From Ancylobacter dichloromethanicus (GTDB lineage Bacteria; Pseudomonadota; Alphaproteobacteria; Rhizobiales; Xanthobacteraceae), in the NCBI RefSeq assembly GCF_018390645.1, contig NZ_JAHBGC010000011.1, positions 177,370 to 237,184 of the forward strand: DNA of 59,815 bases, read 5' to 3'. The position numbers and the translations under genes are program-made. The notes beneath the pieces are model-generated. The model did no database searches. It saw nothing but the letters and a program-made list of their open reading frames with translations, and was not told where the DNA came from. Position 1 is the stretch's first letter. Every line of letters begins with the position of its first letter. Positions 25,565 through 35,042 of the stretch are shown in pieces.

Positions 25565-26029
25565 TCAGGCCACCTTCTTGGCGCGGCCGCGCGGCTTGGC
25601 AACCGGCGCCGGCACGGGCTTCTTGCGCTGCTGGCCGAGACCCATCTTCTTCGCAAGATTGGAGCGCGCCTCAGCATAGCTGGGGGCAACCATGGGATAG
25701 TCGTTGGGCAGGCCCCACTTCGCGCGGTATTCTTCCGGCGTCATGTTGTACTTCGTGCGCAGATGACGCTTCAGAGACTTGAACTTGAGGCCATCCTCAA
25801 GGCAGATGATATATTCGGGGGTCACCGACTTCTTGACCGGAACGGCCGGCTTCAGAACCTCTTCAACGACGGCCGGAACCGGAGCAGACAGACGAAGCAG
25901 CGCGCCGTGAACCTTGGCGATCAGATCGGGAAGTTCCGCGGCGGGCACCGAATTGTTGCCCACGAAAGCCGCAACGACATCCGCGGTGAGGCCGAGATAG
26001 TCGGCCGACACGCTTTCCTGCTCAGACAT
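25565..26029 (-). CDS. mucR: MucR/Ros family transcriptional regulator
   Basis: A 154-residue MucR regulator. In Hyphomicrobiales these proteins act like H-NS, binding AT-rich promoters to control exopolysaccharide, motility, cell cycle and virulence genes. The N-terminal part (about 1-60) is the self-association region; the DNA-binding part reads [15 protein letters not shown] then [21 protein letters not shown]. The Ros zinc site is degenerate: the second Cys is Asp (CLED) and the last His is Tyr. ATG complement 26027-26029 has GGAGAA upstream. A possible promoter (TTGACC complement 26078-26083, TAAATC complement 26056-26061) lies in the AT-rich gap. Confidence 0.95.
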   Translation of the reverse strand: MSEQESVSADYLGLTADVVAAFVGNNSVPAAELPDLIAKVHGALLRLSAPVPAVVEEVLKPAVPVKKSVTPEYIICLEDGLKFKSLKRHLRTKYNMTPEEYRAKWGLPNDYPMVAPSYAEARSNLAKKMGLGQQRKKPVPAPVAKPRGRAKKVA

Positions 26030-26433
26030 ATATTTTCTCCATTGAAACTTCCACGGATTTAACACCGCTGCGGGAAAGGTCAATAAGCAATTGACAAGCA
26101 CAGCGGGCCTGTACCGGCAAGTTCTTTGATCACGTTCAAATTTACCGCACAGAGGCTTCTATTTCGGGATGTTTCCAAAGAGAGGGCGAGGCGTCCGGCA
26201 CGGTGTATACAACGGCAGCCAAATCCCCGCTCAGAAAGGTGTTTTTTGCATGACGGCCGCTGTTATGCCAGCAGCCGGCCGCGGCGCCGATGAACTGTTG
26301 CGAAACGGCCGGACGCAATCGGAGATGCTACGTGAAATAAAGGATACCAAAAACGCCTACACAATTTCTTGATGATTATTTCATCAAAGTACAATCCATG
26401 CGCGTCTTGGGTCACGTGGCCCGCCGGGTCGAA
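26030..26433. other. AT-richer gap upstream of mucR
   Basis: 404 bp between the mucR start and the end of the TenA-like gene, both on the minus strand. The 26030-26170 and 26320-26400 parts are noticeably AT-rich with TA steps, the kind of DNA MucR binds, so autoregulation is plausible. The plus-strand frame 26169-26372 has no ribosome site or recognisable features. Confidence 0.5.
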
Positions 26434-27078
26434 TCACTCGTAGATGTGATCGAAGAAAGACCGCTCCAGTGTGGCGGCTCGGCGAAAGAAGGCGGCGGCA
26501 TTGGTGCGTCCGGCGGTATCGGCCGTGGCGCCGACACGGTCGAGCTCGCTGCGCAGCCAGGTGACGAAGCTTCGGAAGCCGTCATTATTGTGCAGCGTGA
26601 TCCATTCCGCGTGCACGAAGTCGACGGGAAGCTTTTCGCCCGCGCGATCCGCCCAGGACAAGTACAGCCATTCCGCGACTGTCAGCACGGCAAGGCAACT
26701 GCCATAGTCGCGGCTGTCGGCCGCGTCCTTCATCAGGGTCTGGAAGCCGGCGGTCGGTGCGGTCAGCACCGGATGGCGGCGTTCGGCATCGGGAACACCC
26801 AGCGTATCGAAGGCGCGCTGGAAATAGGTGTTCTCGTCGCTGGTGATCATCGCCGCGAACTGCGCGAAGCGGATGCGCGACTCGAAGCGGTCGGCGGTGG
26901 CGATGGCCATGCCCAGCAGGGCGACGAAGCGATCGATGAACTGATAGTCCTGAGTGAGGTAACGGCGCATCACCTCGGGCGGCAGCGTCCCCGCGAATAT
27001 CTCGCGGACGAAGCGATGATCGACACAGGCGTCCCAGTCCCGCGCGTTGTCGCGGCGCAGTTCGTCGCTGAAGCTCAT
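26434..27078 (-). CDS. TenA-like family protein
   Basis: A 214-residue helical protein of the TenA/THI-4 (PF03070) family, whose members include thiaminase II, which salvages the pyrimidine part of thiamine. The fold is supported by WDACVDHRFVREIFAGTLPPEVMRRYLTQDY-type N-terminal helices and the active-site helix VLTVAEWLYLSWADR. The position of the thiaminase catalytic Cys (PC-W-L-Y in B. subtilis TenA) holds Ala, with Glu136 beside it, which suggests the TenA_E subgroup; these are less well understood. No thi gene or thiamine riboswitch is nearby. It follows the SDR gene by 91 bp. Confidence 0.82.
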   Translation of the reverse strand: MSFSDELRRDNARDWDACVDHRFVREIFAGTLPPEVMRRYLTQDYQFIDRFVALLGMAIATADRFESRIRFAQFAAMITSDENTYFQRAFDTLGVPDAERRHPVLTAPTAGFQTLMKDAADSRDYGSCLAVLTVAEWLYLSWADRAGEKLPVDFVHAEWITLHNNDGFRSFVTWLRSELDRVGATADTAGRTNAAAFFRRAATLERSFFDHIYE

Positions 27079-27169
27079 CCTGTTCCTCTCTTCGATCGCC
27101 TGTGCGGCTGTCTAGAACGTTTTCCCGCCCGGAGGAACGCCAGCCGCGAAAAGGGGCCGTCGGACGGCG

Positions 27170-27967
27170 TCACATGCGCACGGTCTGGCCACCATCGACC
27201 ACCAGCACATGGCCGTTGACGAACGAGGCCTCGTCGGAGGCCAGGAACACGGCGGCGGCGCCGATCTCGTGCGGCCGGCCCCAGCGGCCGAGCGGCACCC
27301 GGATGTCGACGAATGCCGAGAAGTCGGCATCGGCGACCAGCCCGGCATTGGTCTCGGTGGCGAACATGCCGGGGGCGATGGCGTTGCTGGTGATGCCGGC
27401 GCGGGCATAGTCGACCGCCAGCGCCCGCATCAGCCCGGTGAGCCCGGCCTTGGCGGCGGTGTAGACCGGGTCGTGCCGGTTGGCGACCTGCCCGGCAATG
27501 GAAGTGACGGTGATCAGCCGGCCGTGCCGGTGCATCGCCATGTGTTCGGCCGCCTCGCGCGCCAGCAGCATCGGACCGACGAGGTCGGTGGCGATGAGGG
27601 CTTCGATTTCGCCGGCGGTGAAGTCCTTCAGCGGCCGGCGGTCGCGGGCGCCGACATTGCCGACCAGAATGTCGAGCCGGCCCTGCGCGCGGGCGATGGC
27701 GCCGATGGCGTCGCGCCCGGCGGCGAAGTCGGCGACATCGAACGGCGCGGTGTCGACCGGCCGCCCGGTGGCAGCGGTGATGGCGGCGGCGGCCTGCGCC
27801 AGCCGGCCGGCATGGCGGCCATTGATGACCACGCGGGCGCCGGCGGCGGACAGCGCCGTCGCCATCTCGTAGCCGAGCCCCCGGGCCGCCCCGGTGACAA
27901 GCGCGACGCGGCCGTCGAGACGGAAGGGACGCGGGAGAGGCGGTCGTTCGGCGGCGGCGTCAGTCAT
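27170..27967 (-). CDS. SDR family oxidoreductase
   Basis: Classical short-chain dehydrogenase, 265 residues from the ATG complement 27965-27967. Seen: cofactor loop TGAARGLG, NVGARDRR in place of the usual NNAG, catalytic Ser in TSIAG, and Tyr/Lys in YTAAK; the end VNGHVLVVDGGQTVRM is typical of gluconate 5-dehydrogenase and 3-oxoacyl-ACP-reductase-like members. The substrate cannot be named. It diverges from the HPP gene across an operator-like palindrome and is followed by the TenA-like gene. Confidence 0.88.
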   Translation of the reverse strand: MTDAAAERPPLPRPFRLDGRVALVTGAARGLGYEMATALSAAGARVVINGRHAGRLAQAAAAITAATGRPVDTAPFDVADFAAGRDAIGAIARAQGRLDILVGNVGARDRRPLKDFTAGEIEALIATDLVGPMLLAREAAEHMAMHRHGRLITVTSIAGQVANRHDPVYTAAKAGLTGLMRALAVDYARAGITSNAIAPGMFATETNAGLVADADFSAFVDIRVPLGRWGRPHEIGAAAVFLASDEASFVNGHVLVVDGGQTVRM

Positions 27968-28063
27968 GGCGAATCCGGCATGGTGTGGGAGGTCGTGTTC
28001 AGTGTCGCCTGCGGCCGGGGACGGCGCCACCCGCTTCCGCGCTGGACAGTGTCACGAAAGCAT

Positions 28064-28098
28064 TGTACCAATCGGTATAGATCAAACCGAATGGTACA
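28064..28098. promoter_or_regulatory. TetR-type operator in the SDR/HPP divergent promoter
   Basis: TGTACCAATCGGT (28064-28076) and ACCGAATGGTACA (28086-28098) are reverse complements at 12 of 13 positions, 9 bp apart. Each arm also contains its own dyad of the form TACC-N4-GGTA. The site ends two bases before the HPP start codon. The likely ligand is the TetR protein encoded at 28586, of the LmrA/YxaF type, whose known operators have the same ACC-N4-GGT core. Confidence 0.7.
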
Positions 28099-28100
28099 GA

Positions 28101-28589
28101 ATGCGTCACTATTTTCATCGCCACCAGCCGCCGCACAAGCCGCACACCGCCGCTCTCGCGGGGCTCGGCGCGATGATCGCCATCGGCGTCACGGGTGCGC
28201 TCAGCTTCCACGCCGGGGCGCCCCTGCTCATCGCGCCGTTCGGTGCCAGCAGCGTGCTGCTGTTCTCGGTGCCCAACAGCCCGCTGTCGCAGCCGGCGAA
28301 CGTGGTGGGCGGGCATCTGGTGGCGACGGGGGTCGCCATAGCGCTTCACATGGTGTTGCCGGGCACCTGGTGGGCGGCGGCCATCGCCGTCGGTGCGGCC
28401 ATCGCGCTGATGGCGCTGCTGCGCCTCATCCATCCGCCGGCGGGCGCCGACCCGCTGCTGGTTTTCGCGTCCGATCCGAGCTGGGCGTTCCTCGTCATGC
28501 CGGTGGGCATGGGGGCGGTGGCGCTGGTGGCGATCGCGGCGCTGTTCCACCGCTCCACCGGCACCACCTACCCGCTGAAGGCCCCATGA
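28101..28589 (+). CDS. HPP family membrane protein
   Basis: A 162-residue HPP (PF04982) protein with four to five hydrophobic helices and the naming motif RLIHPPAGADPLL near residue 110, plus APFGASSVLLF near residue 47. Plant chloroplast and cyanobacterial relatives have been reported to carry nitrite; a transport role here is possible but unproven. It starts at ATG 28101 directly behind the palindromic operator, and its stop overlaps the start of tetR (ATGA), so the two are coupled. Confidence 0.88.
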   Translation: MRHYFHRHQPPHKPHTAALAGLGAMIAIGVTGALSFHAGAPLLIAPFGASSVLLFSVPNSPLSQPANVVGGHLVATGVAIALHMVLPGTWWAAAIAVGAAIALMALLRLIHPPAGADPLLVFASDPSWAFLVMPVGMGAVALVAIAALFHRSTGTTYPLKAP

Positions 28590-29155
28590 TGGCCCGTCTC
28601 GTCGCCGAGCGCAGCGATGTCCTGCCCCTGCTGGGGGAGTTGTTCCGCGAGCACGGCTTCGAGGGCACCAGCCTGGCGCTGATCACCCAGCGCACCCGTC
28701 TCGGCAAAGGCAGCCTCTACCATTTCTTTCCCGGCGGGAAGGAGGAGATGGCGGCGGCGGTGCTGGCCGACATTGATGGCTGGTTCGAGCGCGAGATCTA
28801 CGCACCGCTGCGCGAGGGCGAGCCGGCCGCGAGCCTCGCCGCGATGTTCGCCAATGTCGACCGCTACTTCCGCTCGGGCCGGCGCAGCTGCCTGCTCGGG
28901 GCCTTCGCGCTGGGCGTGACTCGAGGGCGATTCGCCGTGACCATCGACGGTTATTTTCGCCGCTGGCAGGAGGCGCTGGCATCGGCGCTGCGCCGCAACG
29001 GCCATTCCGGCGAGGCGATGGAGCTTGCGGAGGAGGTTCTTGTCGGCATTCAGGGCGCTCTCGTGCTCGCCCATGCCCGACAGGATGAAGGTGTGTTCCA
29101 GCGCGAGCTTGGCCGCCTGCGGCGGCGCTGCGGCGTTTCGGTCCAATCGGTCTAG
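28586..29155 (+). CDS. TetR/AcrR family regulator (LmrA/YxaF-like)
   Basis: A 189-residue repressor. N-terminal helix-turn-helix: SLALITQRTRLGKGSLYHFFPGGKEEM at about residues 30-56; the C-terminal part, with SCLLGAFALG and VLVGIQGALVLAHARQD, resembles the LmrA/YxaF ligand domain. It overlaps the HPP gene by four bases. It probably represses its own divergent promoter through the palindrome at 28064-28098. The last codons carry a second copy of the operator motif (29143-29157), just ahead of the uricase gene. Confidence 0.9.
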   Translation: MMARLVAERSDVLPLLGELFREHGFEGTSLALITQRTRLGKGSLYHFFPGGKEEMAAAVLADIDGWFEREIYAPLREGEPAASLAAMFANVDRYFRSGRRSCLLGAFALGVTRGRFAVTIDGYFRRWQEALASALRRNGHSGEAMELAEEVLVGIQGALVLAHARQDEGVFQRELGRLRRRCGVSVQSV

Positions 29156-29157
29156 AT
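29143..29157. promoter_or_regulatory. Second operator-like motif at the tetR 3' end
   Basis: A 15-base stretch identical to 28068-28082 except one base (CCAATCGGTCTAGAT here, A for the tenth base there). It covers the last tetR codons and stop and lies 88 bp upstream of the uricase start. It may let the same TetR protein control a promoter for the purine operon. Confidence 0.5.
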
Positions 29158-29245
29158 GGCTTTCGCGGCGCGCGCCGCGGTGCCAGACTGGCATCGGTTT
29201 CGTATGTCGGATGGGGAGTCCGGTCCAGCCAAAGGAGACGCGGAT

Positions 29246-30085
29246 ATGCCGCTTATTCGCAACAGTTATGGCAAGGGGCGCGTGCGTGTCATGCGGGTGC
29301 AGCGCGACAGCGCGCGCCACGAGGTGCGCGAGCTTTCCGTGCAGGTGATGCTGACCGGCGATTTCGACGCCGCCTACACCGAGGGTGACAACCGCCACGT
29401 CATCGCCACGGATTCGATCAAGAATATCGTAAACATAGTCGCCCGCGACCATGTGGAGGCGGAGAACGAAGTCTTCGCTGGCGCGGTGGCGCAGTATTTA
29501 CTCGACCGCTATTCGCATGTCGCCGGCGTCGAAGTTTCGGCGCGGGAGACACGTTGGCAGCGGATCGCGGTGGATGGGGTCGCTCATGACCATTCCTTCG
29601 TGCTCGACGGCAACGGCACCCCGCTGGTGAAGCTTATGGCGACGCGCGAGGGCGTCCGCCTCGCCTCCGGCGTCGACGGCTTCACCTTTCTCAAGACCAC
29701 GCAGTCGGGCTGGGAGAATTACTGGTTTGACGAGGCGACCACGCTGAAGCCGACCGCCGACCGCCTGTTCGCCACCTCGATGGCGGCGGAATGGCAGTGG
29801 AACGGCGTGCCGTCCAGCTATGCCGCCGCCAATGCGGCGGTCCTGGCCGCGGCGCTGAAGGTGTTCGCCACCACCTACAGCCCGGGCGTGCAGAACACCA
29901 TGTATCTGATGGGCGAGGCCGCGCTGGCGGCGGTGCCGGAGGTGGCGGAAATCTCCCTGGCCTGCCCGAACAAGCACTACCTGCCGATCGACCTTTCCCC
30001 CTTCGGCCGTTCCTTCGACGGGCAGGTGTTCACGCCGACCGACGAGCCGCACGGGCAGATTGCCTGCACCGTCGGCCGGGGCTGA
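29246..30085 (+). CDS. Urate oxidase (cofactor-free uricase)
   Basis: Oxidises urate with O2 to 5-hydroxyisourate and H2O2. I start it at ATG 29246 behind AAAGGAG (279 residues); the frame from 29156 adds an unrelated leader. Seen: catalytic dyad Lys10 (SYGKGRVRV) and Thr55 (HVIATDSIKN), and His in NKHYLPIDLSPF near residue 254. Two tunnelling-fold halves are present. There is no signal peptide, so it is cytoplasmic. It heads the purine block; xanthine dehydrogenase supplies its substrate and the fused enzyme at 35039 uses its product. Confidence 0.95.
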   Translation: MPLIRNSYGKGRVRVMRVQRDSARHEVRELSVQVMLTGDFDAAYTEGDNRHVIATDSIKNIVNIVARDHVEAENEVFAGAVAQYLLDRYSHVAGVEVSARETRWQRIAVDGVAHDHSFVLDGNGTPLVKLMATREGVRLASGVDGFTFLKTTQSGWENYWFDEATTLKPTADRLFATSMAAEWQWNGVPSSYAAANAAVLAAALKVFATTYSPGVQNTMYLMGEAALAAVPEVAEISLACPNKHYLPIDLSPFGRSFDGQVFTPTDEPHGQIACTVGRG

Positions 30086-30121
30086 TGGGGCGACGGGTAA
30101 TACCCATCGAGAGGAAGCCCG

Positions 30122-30946
30122 ATGGACCTCAACACGGTCACCGCCGTCCTGCAGCCGCGCGGGCGGCATGAGCTGCCGCCTGCGACGCGGGGCGACGCGG
30201 TGCTCGGCGGTGGAACCTGGCTGTTCTCCGAGCCGCAGCCGGCGGTCCGCCGGCTGATCGACCTTGCCGGTCTCGGCTGGACGCCACTCCACGAGGAGGC
30301 GGGCGGGCTGACCATCGCCGCCACCTGCACCATCGCCGAACTCGACGGCTTCGAACCGCCGGCCGACGGGCTCGCCGCATGGCTGATCCCCGTTTGCTGC
30401 CGTGCCTTCCTTGCCTCGTTCAAGATCTGGAACATGGCGACGGTGGGCGGCAACATCTGCCTCGGCCTGCCGGCGGGCCCGATGATCTCGCTCTGCGCCG
30501 CGCTCGACGGCGAATGCCGGATCTGGTCGCCGGGTGGAAACGAGCGGCGGATGAAGGTCACCGATTTCGTGCGCGGGCCGCGCGAGGTGGCGCTGGCGCC
30601 GGGCGACGTGCTGCGCGCCGTCCATCTGCCGGCGGCGGCGCTGCGGCGGCGGGCCGCGTTCCGCCGCGCCTCGCTCACCCCGCTCGGACGTTCGGGCGTG
30701 CTGCTGATCGGCACGCGCGACGCCAACGGGACGTTCCTGCTCACCGTCACGGCCGCGACGCGCCGGCCGGTGCAATTGCCGTTCCCCCGCCTGCCGCAGC
30801 CCGCCGAACTCGCCGCGCGGCTGGCGACGGCGATTCCCGACTCTCTTTATTACGACGACATGCACGGGCGGCCCGATTGGCGCCGCCACATGACCGTGCT
30901 GCTGGCGCAGGAAATCCGCGACGAATTGGAGGAGACCCGCGCGTGA
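30122..30946 (+). CDS. Xanthine dehydrogenase FAD-binding subunit
   Basis: FAD_binding_5/CO_deh_flav_C type medium subunit (274 residues) that passes electrons from the Fe-S centres to NAD. Seen: an N-terminal flavin loop [12 protein letters not shown] and the second flavin motif [15 protein letters not shown] near residue 105, then the C-terminal CO_deh_flav_C domain. It starts at ATG 30122 behind GAGGAAG and ends overlapping the next gene by four bases (GTGA). Confidence 0.92.
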   Translation: MDLNTVTAVLQPRGRHELPPATRGDAVLGGGTWLFSEPQPAVRRLIDLAGLGWTPLHEEAGGLTIAATCTIAELDGFEPPADGLAAWLIPVCCRAFLASFKIWNMATVGGNICLGLPAGPMISLCAALDGECRIWSPGGNERRMKVTDFVRGPREVALAPGDVLRAVHLPAAALRRRAAFRRASLTPLGRSGVLLIGTRDANGTFLLTVTAATRRPVQLPFPRLPQPAELAARLATAIPDSLYYDDMHGRPDWRRHMTVLLAQEIRDELEETRA

Positions 30947-33684
30947 GGCTCACCGTCAATGGCCGCGCCGTCGAGGCCGAGGCCCGCCCGGGCCAGTGCC
31001 TGCGCACGCTGCTGCGGGAGCTGGGCTGGTTCGGGGTGAAGAAGGGTTGCGATGCCGGCGATTGCGGTGCCTGCACGGTGCATCTCGACGGCCGGCCGGT
31101 GCATAGCTGCGTCACCCCCGCCTTTCGCGCCGAAGGGCGGGGCGTGACCACCATCGAGGGACTGGCGGGCACCGTGAACGGCGCAGAGGCGGCGGGCGAC
31201 GGGCTGCATCCGACGCAGGCCGCCTTCCTCAAGGCGCAGGGCTTCCAATGCGGGTTCTGCACCGCCGGCATGGTGATGACCGCAGCCGCGCTGGACCAGG
31301 GCCAGCGGGCCGACCTGCCCGCCGCGTTGAAGGGAAATCTCTGCCGCTGCACCGGCTACGCCGCCATCGCCGACGCGGTGGGCGGGGTGGTGACGGTCGA
31401 AGCCGGTCCGGAAAGCGGCGGGGTCGGCCGCAACCTCGGCGCGCCGGCGGGGCCGGACATCGTCACCGGCGCGGCGCGCTACACGATGGATGTGGCGCCC
31501 GAGGGCGAACTGGCGGGGCTGCTGCACATGAAGCTGCTGCGCTCCCCGCACCCCCATGCGCGCCTGCGCGCCATCGACACGGAAGCGGCGCGGGCGGTGC
31601 CGGGCGTCATCGCGGTGCTCACTCACGAGGATGCGCCTGAACGGCTGTTCTCCTCGGCGCGCCATCACCACGCCACCGACGATGTCGACGACACACGCGT
31701 GCTCGACGACGTGGTGCGCCATATCGGCCAGCGGGTGGCGGCGGTGGTGGCGACCAGCGAACAGGCGGCGGAGGCCGGGTGCGCGGCGATTCGCGTGGAA
31801 TACGAGCCACTTCCGGCGGTGTTCGACCCGGAGGCGGCGATGGCGCCCGGCGCGCTGCTGGTGCATGGCGACAAGGGCCCGCAATCGCGCATTGCCGATC
31901 CTTCCCGCAACATTGTGGCCGCGCTCGATGGCGGGGTGGGCGATGTCGCGGCCGGCTTCGCGCAGGCCGATGTGATCCACGAGGCGACCTATGAGAGCCA
32001 TCGGGTCCAGCACGCGCATCTGGAGACGCATGGCTGCATCGGCTGGCGCGATGCCGAGGGGCGGCTGGTGATCCGCAGTTCCACGCAGACGCCGTTCCTC
32101 ACCCGCGACGCGCTGGCCGCTCTCTACGGCCTGCCGCGCGAGGGGGTGCGCGTCTTCGCCGCGCGGGTCGGCGGTGGTTTCGGCGGCAAACAGGAAATGC
32201 TGACCGAGGACATCGTCGCCCTCGCGGTGCTGAAGACCGGGCGGCCGGTGAAGCTGGAATATACGCGGGAGGAGCAGTTCGCCGCCTCGACCAGCCGCCA
32301 CCCGATGAAGGTGACGGTGACGCTCGGCGCCACGCGGGAGGGCCGGTTGACGGCGCTTTCTATGCGTATGCTCCTGAACACCGGGGCCTATGGCAACCAT
32401 GCCGGCGGCGTGCTGTTCCATGGCTCGGGCGAGAGTGTCGAGCTTTATCGCTGCCCGAACAAGAAGATAGAGGGCCGGTCGGTCTATACTCATTCGCTGC
32501 CGAGCGGCGCCTTCCGCGGCTACGGGCTGAGCCAGACCATCTTCGCGGTGGAATCCGCCATGGACGAGCTGGCGCACAGGCTGGGCCTCGATCCGCTTGA
32601 GCTCCGGCGGCTCAATGTCGTGCGGCCGGGCGACGCGCTGGTATCCTCCGGCGCGCCGCATCACGACGTGGAAATGGGTAGCTACGGGCTCGACCAGTGC
32701 CTCGACCTGGTGGAGGCGGAGCTGAAGAAGCCTTCGACGGCAGGGCTTTCGCCGGACTGGCTTGTGGGGCGCGGCGTGGCGGTGGGGATGATCGACACCA
32801 TCCCCCCCCGTGGTCATGTGGCGCAGACGCGGCTGAGGCTGACCGCCGAAGGGCGCTATGAACTGCGCACCGGCACGGCGGAATTCGGCAATGGCACCAC
32901 CACCGTGCATGTGCAGATCGCCGCGACGCTGCTCGGCGCCCGTCCGGAGCAGATCTTGGTGCGCCAGTCGGACACCGCGCATGTCGCGCATGATACCGGG
33001 GCCTATGGCTCGACCGGCACGGTGGTGGCGGGTGCCGCGACGCAGGACGCGGCACGCGCGCTGGCGGCGAAAATACGCGCGGCGGCGGCGCGGCGGCTGG
33101 GCGTGGCGCCCGGGGAATGCCGGATCGAGGGCGAGGCGGTGAGCGCCGGGACCGGGCGGGTCGCGCTGGCCGATCTCGCGCCGCTGGAAGCGGTGGGCGA
33201 TGCGCCGGGCACGCCGCGCTCGGTTGCCTTCAACGTGCAAGGCTTTGACGTTGCGGTGCACGCCCGCTCGGGCGAAATTCGCGTGCTGCGCTCGGTCCAC
33301 GCGGCGGATGCCGGCACGGTGGTCAACCCGATGCAATGCCGCGGACAGGTGGAGGGCGGGGTGGCGCAGGCGATCGGGGTGGCGCTTTATGAGCGGCTGA
33401 TCATGGATGGTGAGGGCGGCGTGACCAATCCGAGCTTTCGCGGCTACCATATTCCCGCCTTCGCCGATGTGCCGCGCACGCAGGTTCTCTTTGCGAAAAC
33501 GCACGATGCGGTCGGACCGATGGGGGCGAAATCGATGAGCGAGAGCCCGTTCAACCCGGTCGCGCCGGCGCTGGCCAACGCCATCTTCGACGCCACCGGG
33601 GTGCGCCTGCGCGCCACCCCGTTCATGGCCGACGAACTGTACGCGCTGCTGCCATCTCAAGCTGCAAAGGATGCTGTCGAATGA
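30943..33684 (+). CDS. Xanthine dehydrogenase, fused 2Fe-2S and molybdopterin subunits
   Basis: A 913-residue molybdenum hydroxylase starting at GTG 30943 with GGAGGAG upstream. Residues 1-80 are the plant-type 2Fe-2S domain (Cys36, 41, 44, 56); residues 85-150 the second 2Fe-2S domain (Cys103, 106, 134, 136); after a short linker, about 165-913 form the molybdopterin-binding part, with the cofactor loop [10 protein letters not shown] and the catalytic Glu in [12 protein letters not shown]. In the usual bacterial XdhAB the Fe-S part is fused to FAD instead; this layout recalls Desulfovibrio aldehyde oxidoreductase but with a separate FAD partner. Xanthine specificity is inferred from the uricase, guanine deaminase and OHCU/HIU genes around it. 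Confidence 0.9.
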   Translation: MRLTVNGRAVEAEARPGQCLRTLLRELGWFGVKKGCDAGDCGACTVHLDGRPVHSCVTPAFRAEGRGVTTIEGLAGTVNGAEAAGDGLHPTQAAFLKAQGFQCGFCTAGMVMTAAALDQGQRADLPAALKGNLCRCTGYAAIADAVGGVVTVEAGPESGGVGRNLGAPAGPDIVTGAARYTMDVAPEGELAGLLHMKLLRSPHPHARLRAIDTEAARAVPGVIAVLTHEDAPERLFSSARHHHATDDVDDTRVLDDVVRHIGQRVAAVVATSEQAAEAGCAAIRVEYEPLPAVFDPEAAMAPGALLVHGDKGPQSRIADPSRNIVAALDGGVGDVAAGFAQADVIHEATYESHRVQHAHLETHGCIGWRDAEGRLVIRSSTQTPFLTRDALAALYGLPREGVRVFAARVGGGFGGKQEMLTEDIVALAVLKTGRPVKLEYTREEQFAASTSRHPMKVTVTLGATREGRLTALSMRMLLNTGAYGNHAGGVLFHGSGESVELYRCPNKKIEGRSVYTHSLPSGAFRGYGLSQTIFAVESAMDELAHRLGLDPLELRRLNVVRPGDALVSSGAPHHDVEMGSYGLDQCLDLVEAELKKPSTAGLSPDWLVGRGVAVGMIDTIPPRGHVAQTRLRLTAEGRYELRTGTAEFGNGTTTVHVQIAATLLGARPEQILVRQSDTAHVAHDTGAYGSTGTVVAGAATQDAARALAAKIRAAAARRLGVAPGECRIEGEAVSAGTGRVALADLAPLEAVGDAPGTPRSVAFNVQGFDVAVHARSGEIRVLRSVHAADAGTVVNPMQCRGQVEGGVAQAIGVALYERLIMDGEGGVTNPSFRGYHIPAFADVPRTQVLFAKTHDAVGPMGAKSMSESPFNPVAPALANAIFDATGVRLRATPFMADELYALLPSQAAKDAVE

Positions 33685-35042
33685 GTGGCGCCGGCTGCAT
33701 GATCGCCCTGCGCGGCCCGGCGGCGACGCTGGCCGGCAACCCGTTCGAGCAGCCCTCGCGCGCCTGCCTCACCTATCATGACGACGCGCTGGTGGTGATC
33801 GAGGACGGGATCATCGCCGCCTTCGGCTCCCATGCCGAACTGAAGGACACGCTGCCCGCCGGCATCGCGATCACGCATTATCCCGACCACCTCATCGTGC
33901 CCGGTTTCGTCGACGCACATGTGCACTACCCGCAGATGCAGATGATCGGCGCCTATGGCGCGCAATTGCTGGAATGGCTGGAGACCTACACCTTCCTCGC
34001 CGAGATGAGCTTCGCCGATGCCCGCCACGCGCGGCGGGTAGCGCATCTGTTCCTGCGCGAATTGCTGCGCGCCGGCACCACCACGGCGATGGTCTACTGC
34101 ACGGTGCACCCGCACTCGGTGGACGCCTTCTTTGCCGAGGCGGAGCGTTTCGACGCGCGTATGATTGCCGGCAAAATACTTATGGACCGCCACGCGCCGA
34201 AGGCCCTGCTCGACACGGCGCAGCGCGGCTATGACGAGAGCCTCGCCCTGATCGAGCGCTGGCACGGGCGCGGGCGGGCGCTCTACTGCGTCACCCCGCG
34301 CTTCGCGCCGACCTCGACGCAGGCGCAGCTCGACGCCGCCGGGGCCCTGCTCAAGACCGGCAGCGGGCTCTTCCTGCAGACCCATCTGTGCGAAAATCCC
34401 GGCGAGGTGGAATGGGTGCGGGAGCTTTTCCCGGCCCGCGCCTCCTATCTCGACGTCTACGCCCATGCCGGGCTGGTGGGGGCGCGCTCCATTTTCGGCC
34501 ATGGCGTGCACATGCACGAGGGCGATTTCTGCACCTGCCATGCCGCCGGTGCGGCACTGGCGCATTGCCCGACCTCGAACCTCTTTCTCGGCAGCGGCCT
34601 GTTCAAGCTGTTCGACGCGGTGGACCCGCGCCGGCCGGTGAAGGTGGGGCTCGGCACCGATGTCGGCGGCGGCACCTCGCTGTCGCAGTTGCAGACGCTG
34701 AACGAGGCCTACAAGGTGGCGGCGCTGATCGGCCAGAAGCTCGACGCGGTGCAGGGCTTCTACCTCGCCACGCTCGGCGGGGCGGTGGCGCTGGGGCTGG
34801 ATGACCGGATCGGCCGGCTGGCCCCCCGCATGGAGGCGGATATCTGCGTGCTCGACCCGAAGGCGACGCCATTCATGGCGTTCCGCGCCGGCTACTGCGT
34901 CTCGATCGAGGAGGTGCTGTTCCTGCTGATGACGCTCGGCGACGACCGCGCCGTGCGCGCCACCTATGTCGCCGGCCGTGCCGTCTATGACCGCGACCGC
35001 GCCGGCGACCCCTTTGTCCCCGCCATCGCCCGCGAGGAGTGA
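33681..35042 (+). CDS. guaD: Guanine deaminase
   Basis: Zinc amidohydrolase that converts guanine to xanthine. Seen: metal ligands His80 and His82 in [20 protein letters not shown], the guanine-deaminase-specific [13 protein letters not shown] that follows, [14 protein letters not shown] and the catalytic Asp in [13 protein letters not shown]. Its 453 residues match the family. The start overlaps the xanthine dehydrogenase stop (ATGA) and its stop overlaps the next start (GTGA), so the operon is tightly coupled. Confidence 0.96.
   Translation: MSGAGCMIALRGPAATLAGNPFEQPSRACLTYHDDALVVIEDGIIAAFGSHAELKDTLPAGIAITHYPDHLIVPGFVDAHVHYPQMQMIGAYGAQLLEWLETYTFLAEMSFADARHARRVAHLFLRELLRAGTTTAMVYCTVHPHSVDAFFAEAERFDARMIAGKILMDRHAPKALLDTAQRGYDESLALIERWHGRGRALYCVTPRFAPTSTQAQLDAAGALLKTGSGLFLQTHLCENPGEVEWVRELFPARASYLDVYAHAGLVGARSIFGHGVHMHEGDFCTCHAAGAALAHCPTSNLFLGSGLFKLFDAVDPRRPVKVGLGTDVGGGTSLSQLQTLNEAYKVAALIGQKLDAVQGFYLATLGGAVALGLDDRIGRLAPRMEADICVLDPKATPFMAFRAGYCVSIEEVLFLLMTLGDDRAVRATYVAGRAVYDRDRAGDPFVPAIAREE

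Noticed and set aside
26169..26372. 67-codon plus-strand frame upstream of mucR
   Set aside because: No convincing ribosome site or start context, no known motif, and it lies in AT-rich promoter-like DNA.
26434..27078. Thiamine pyrophosphate riboswitch near the TenA-like gene
   Set aside because: The 91-bp gap upstream of it lacks the conserved CUGAGA and ACCUGAU-type elements.
29181..29205. TGGCA near the uricase start as part of a sigma-54 promoter
   Set aside because: The matching TTGC element at the -12 position is absent; TGCCA-GAC-TGGCA is just a short dyad of unknown meaning.
30850..33660. 936-codon minus-strand open frame opposite the xanthine dehydrogenase gene
   Set aside because: A shadow of the fused enzyme; no family features and a His/Arg-rich translation.
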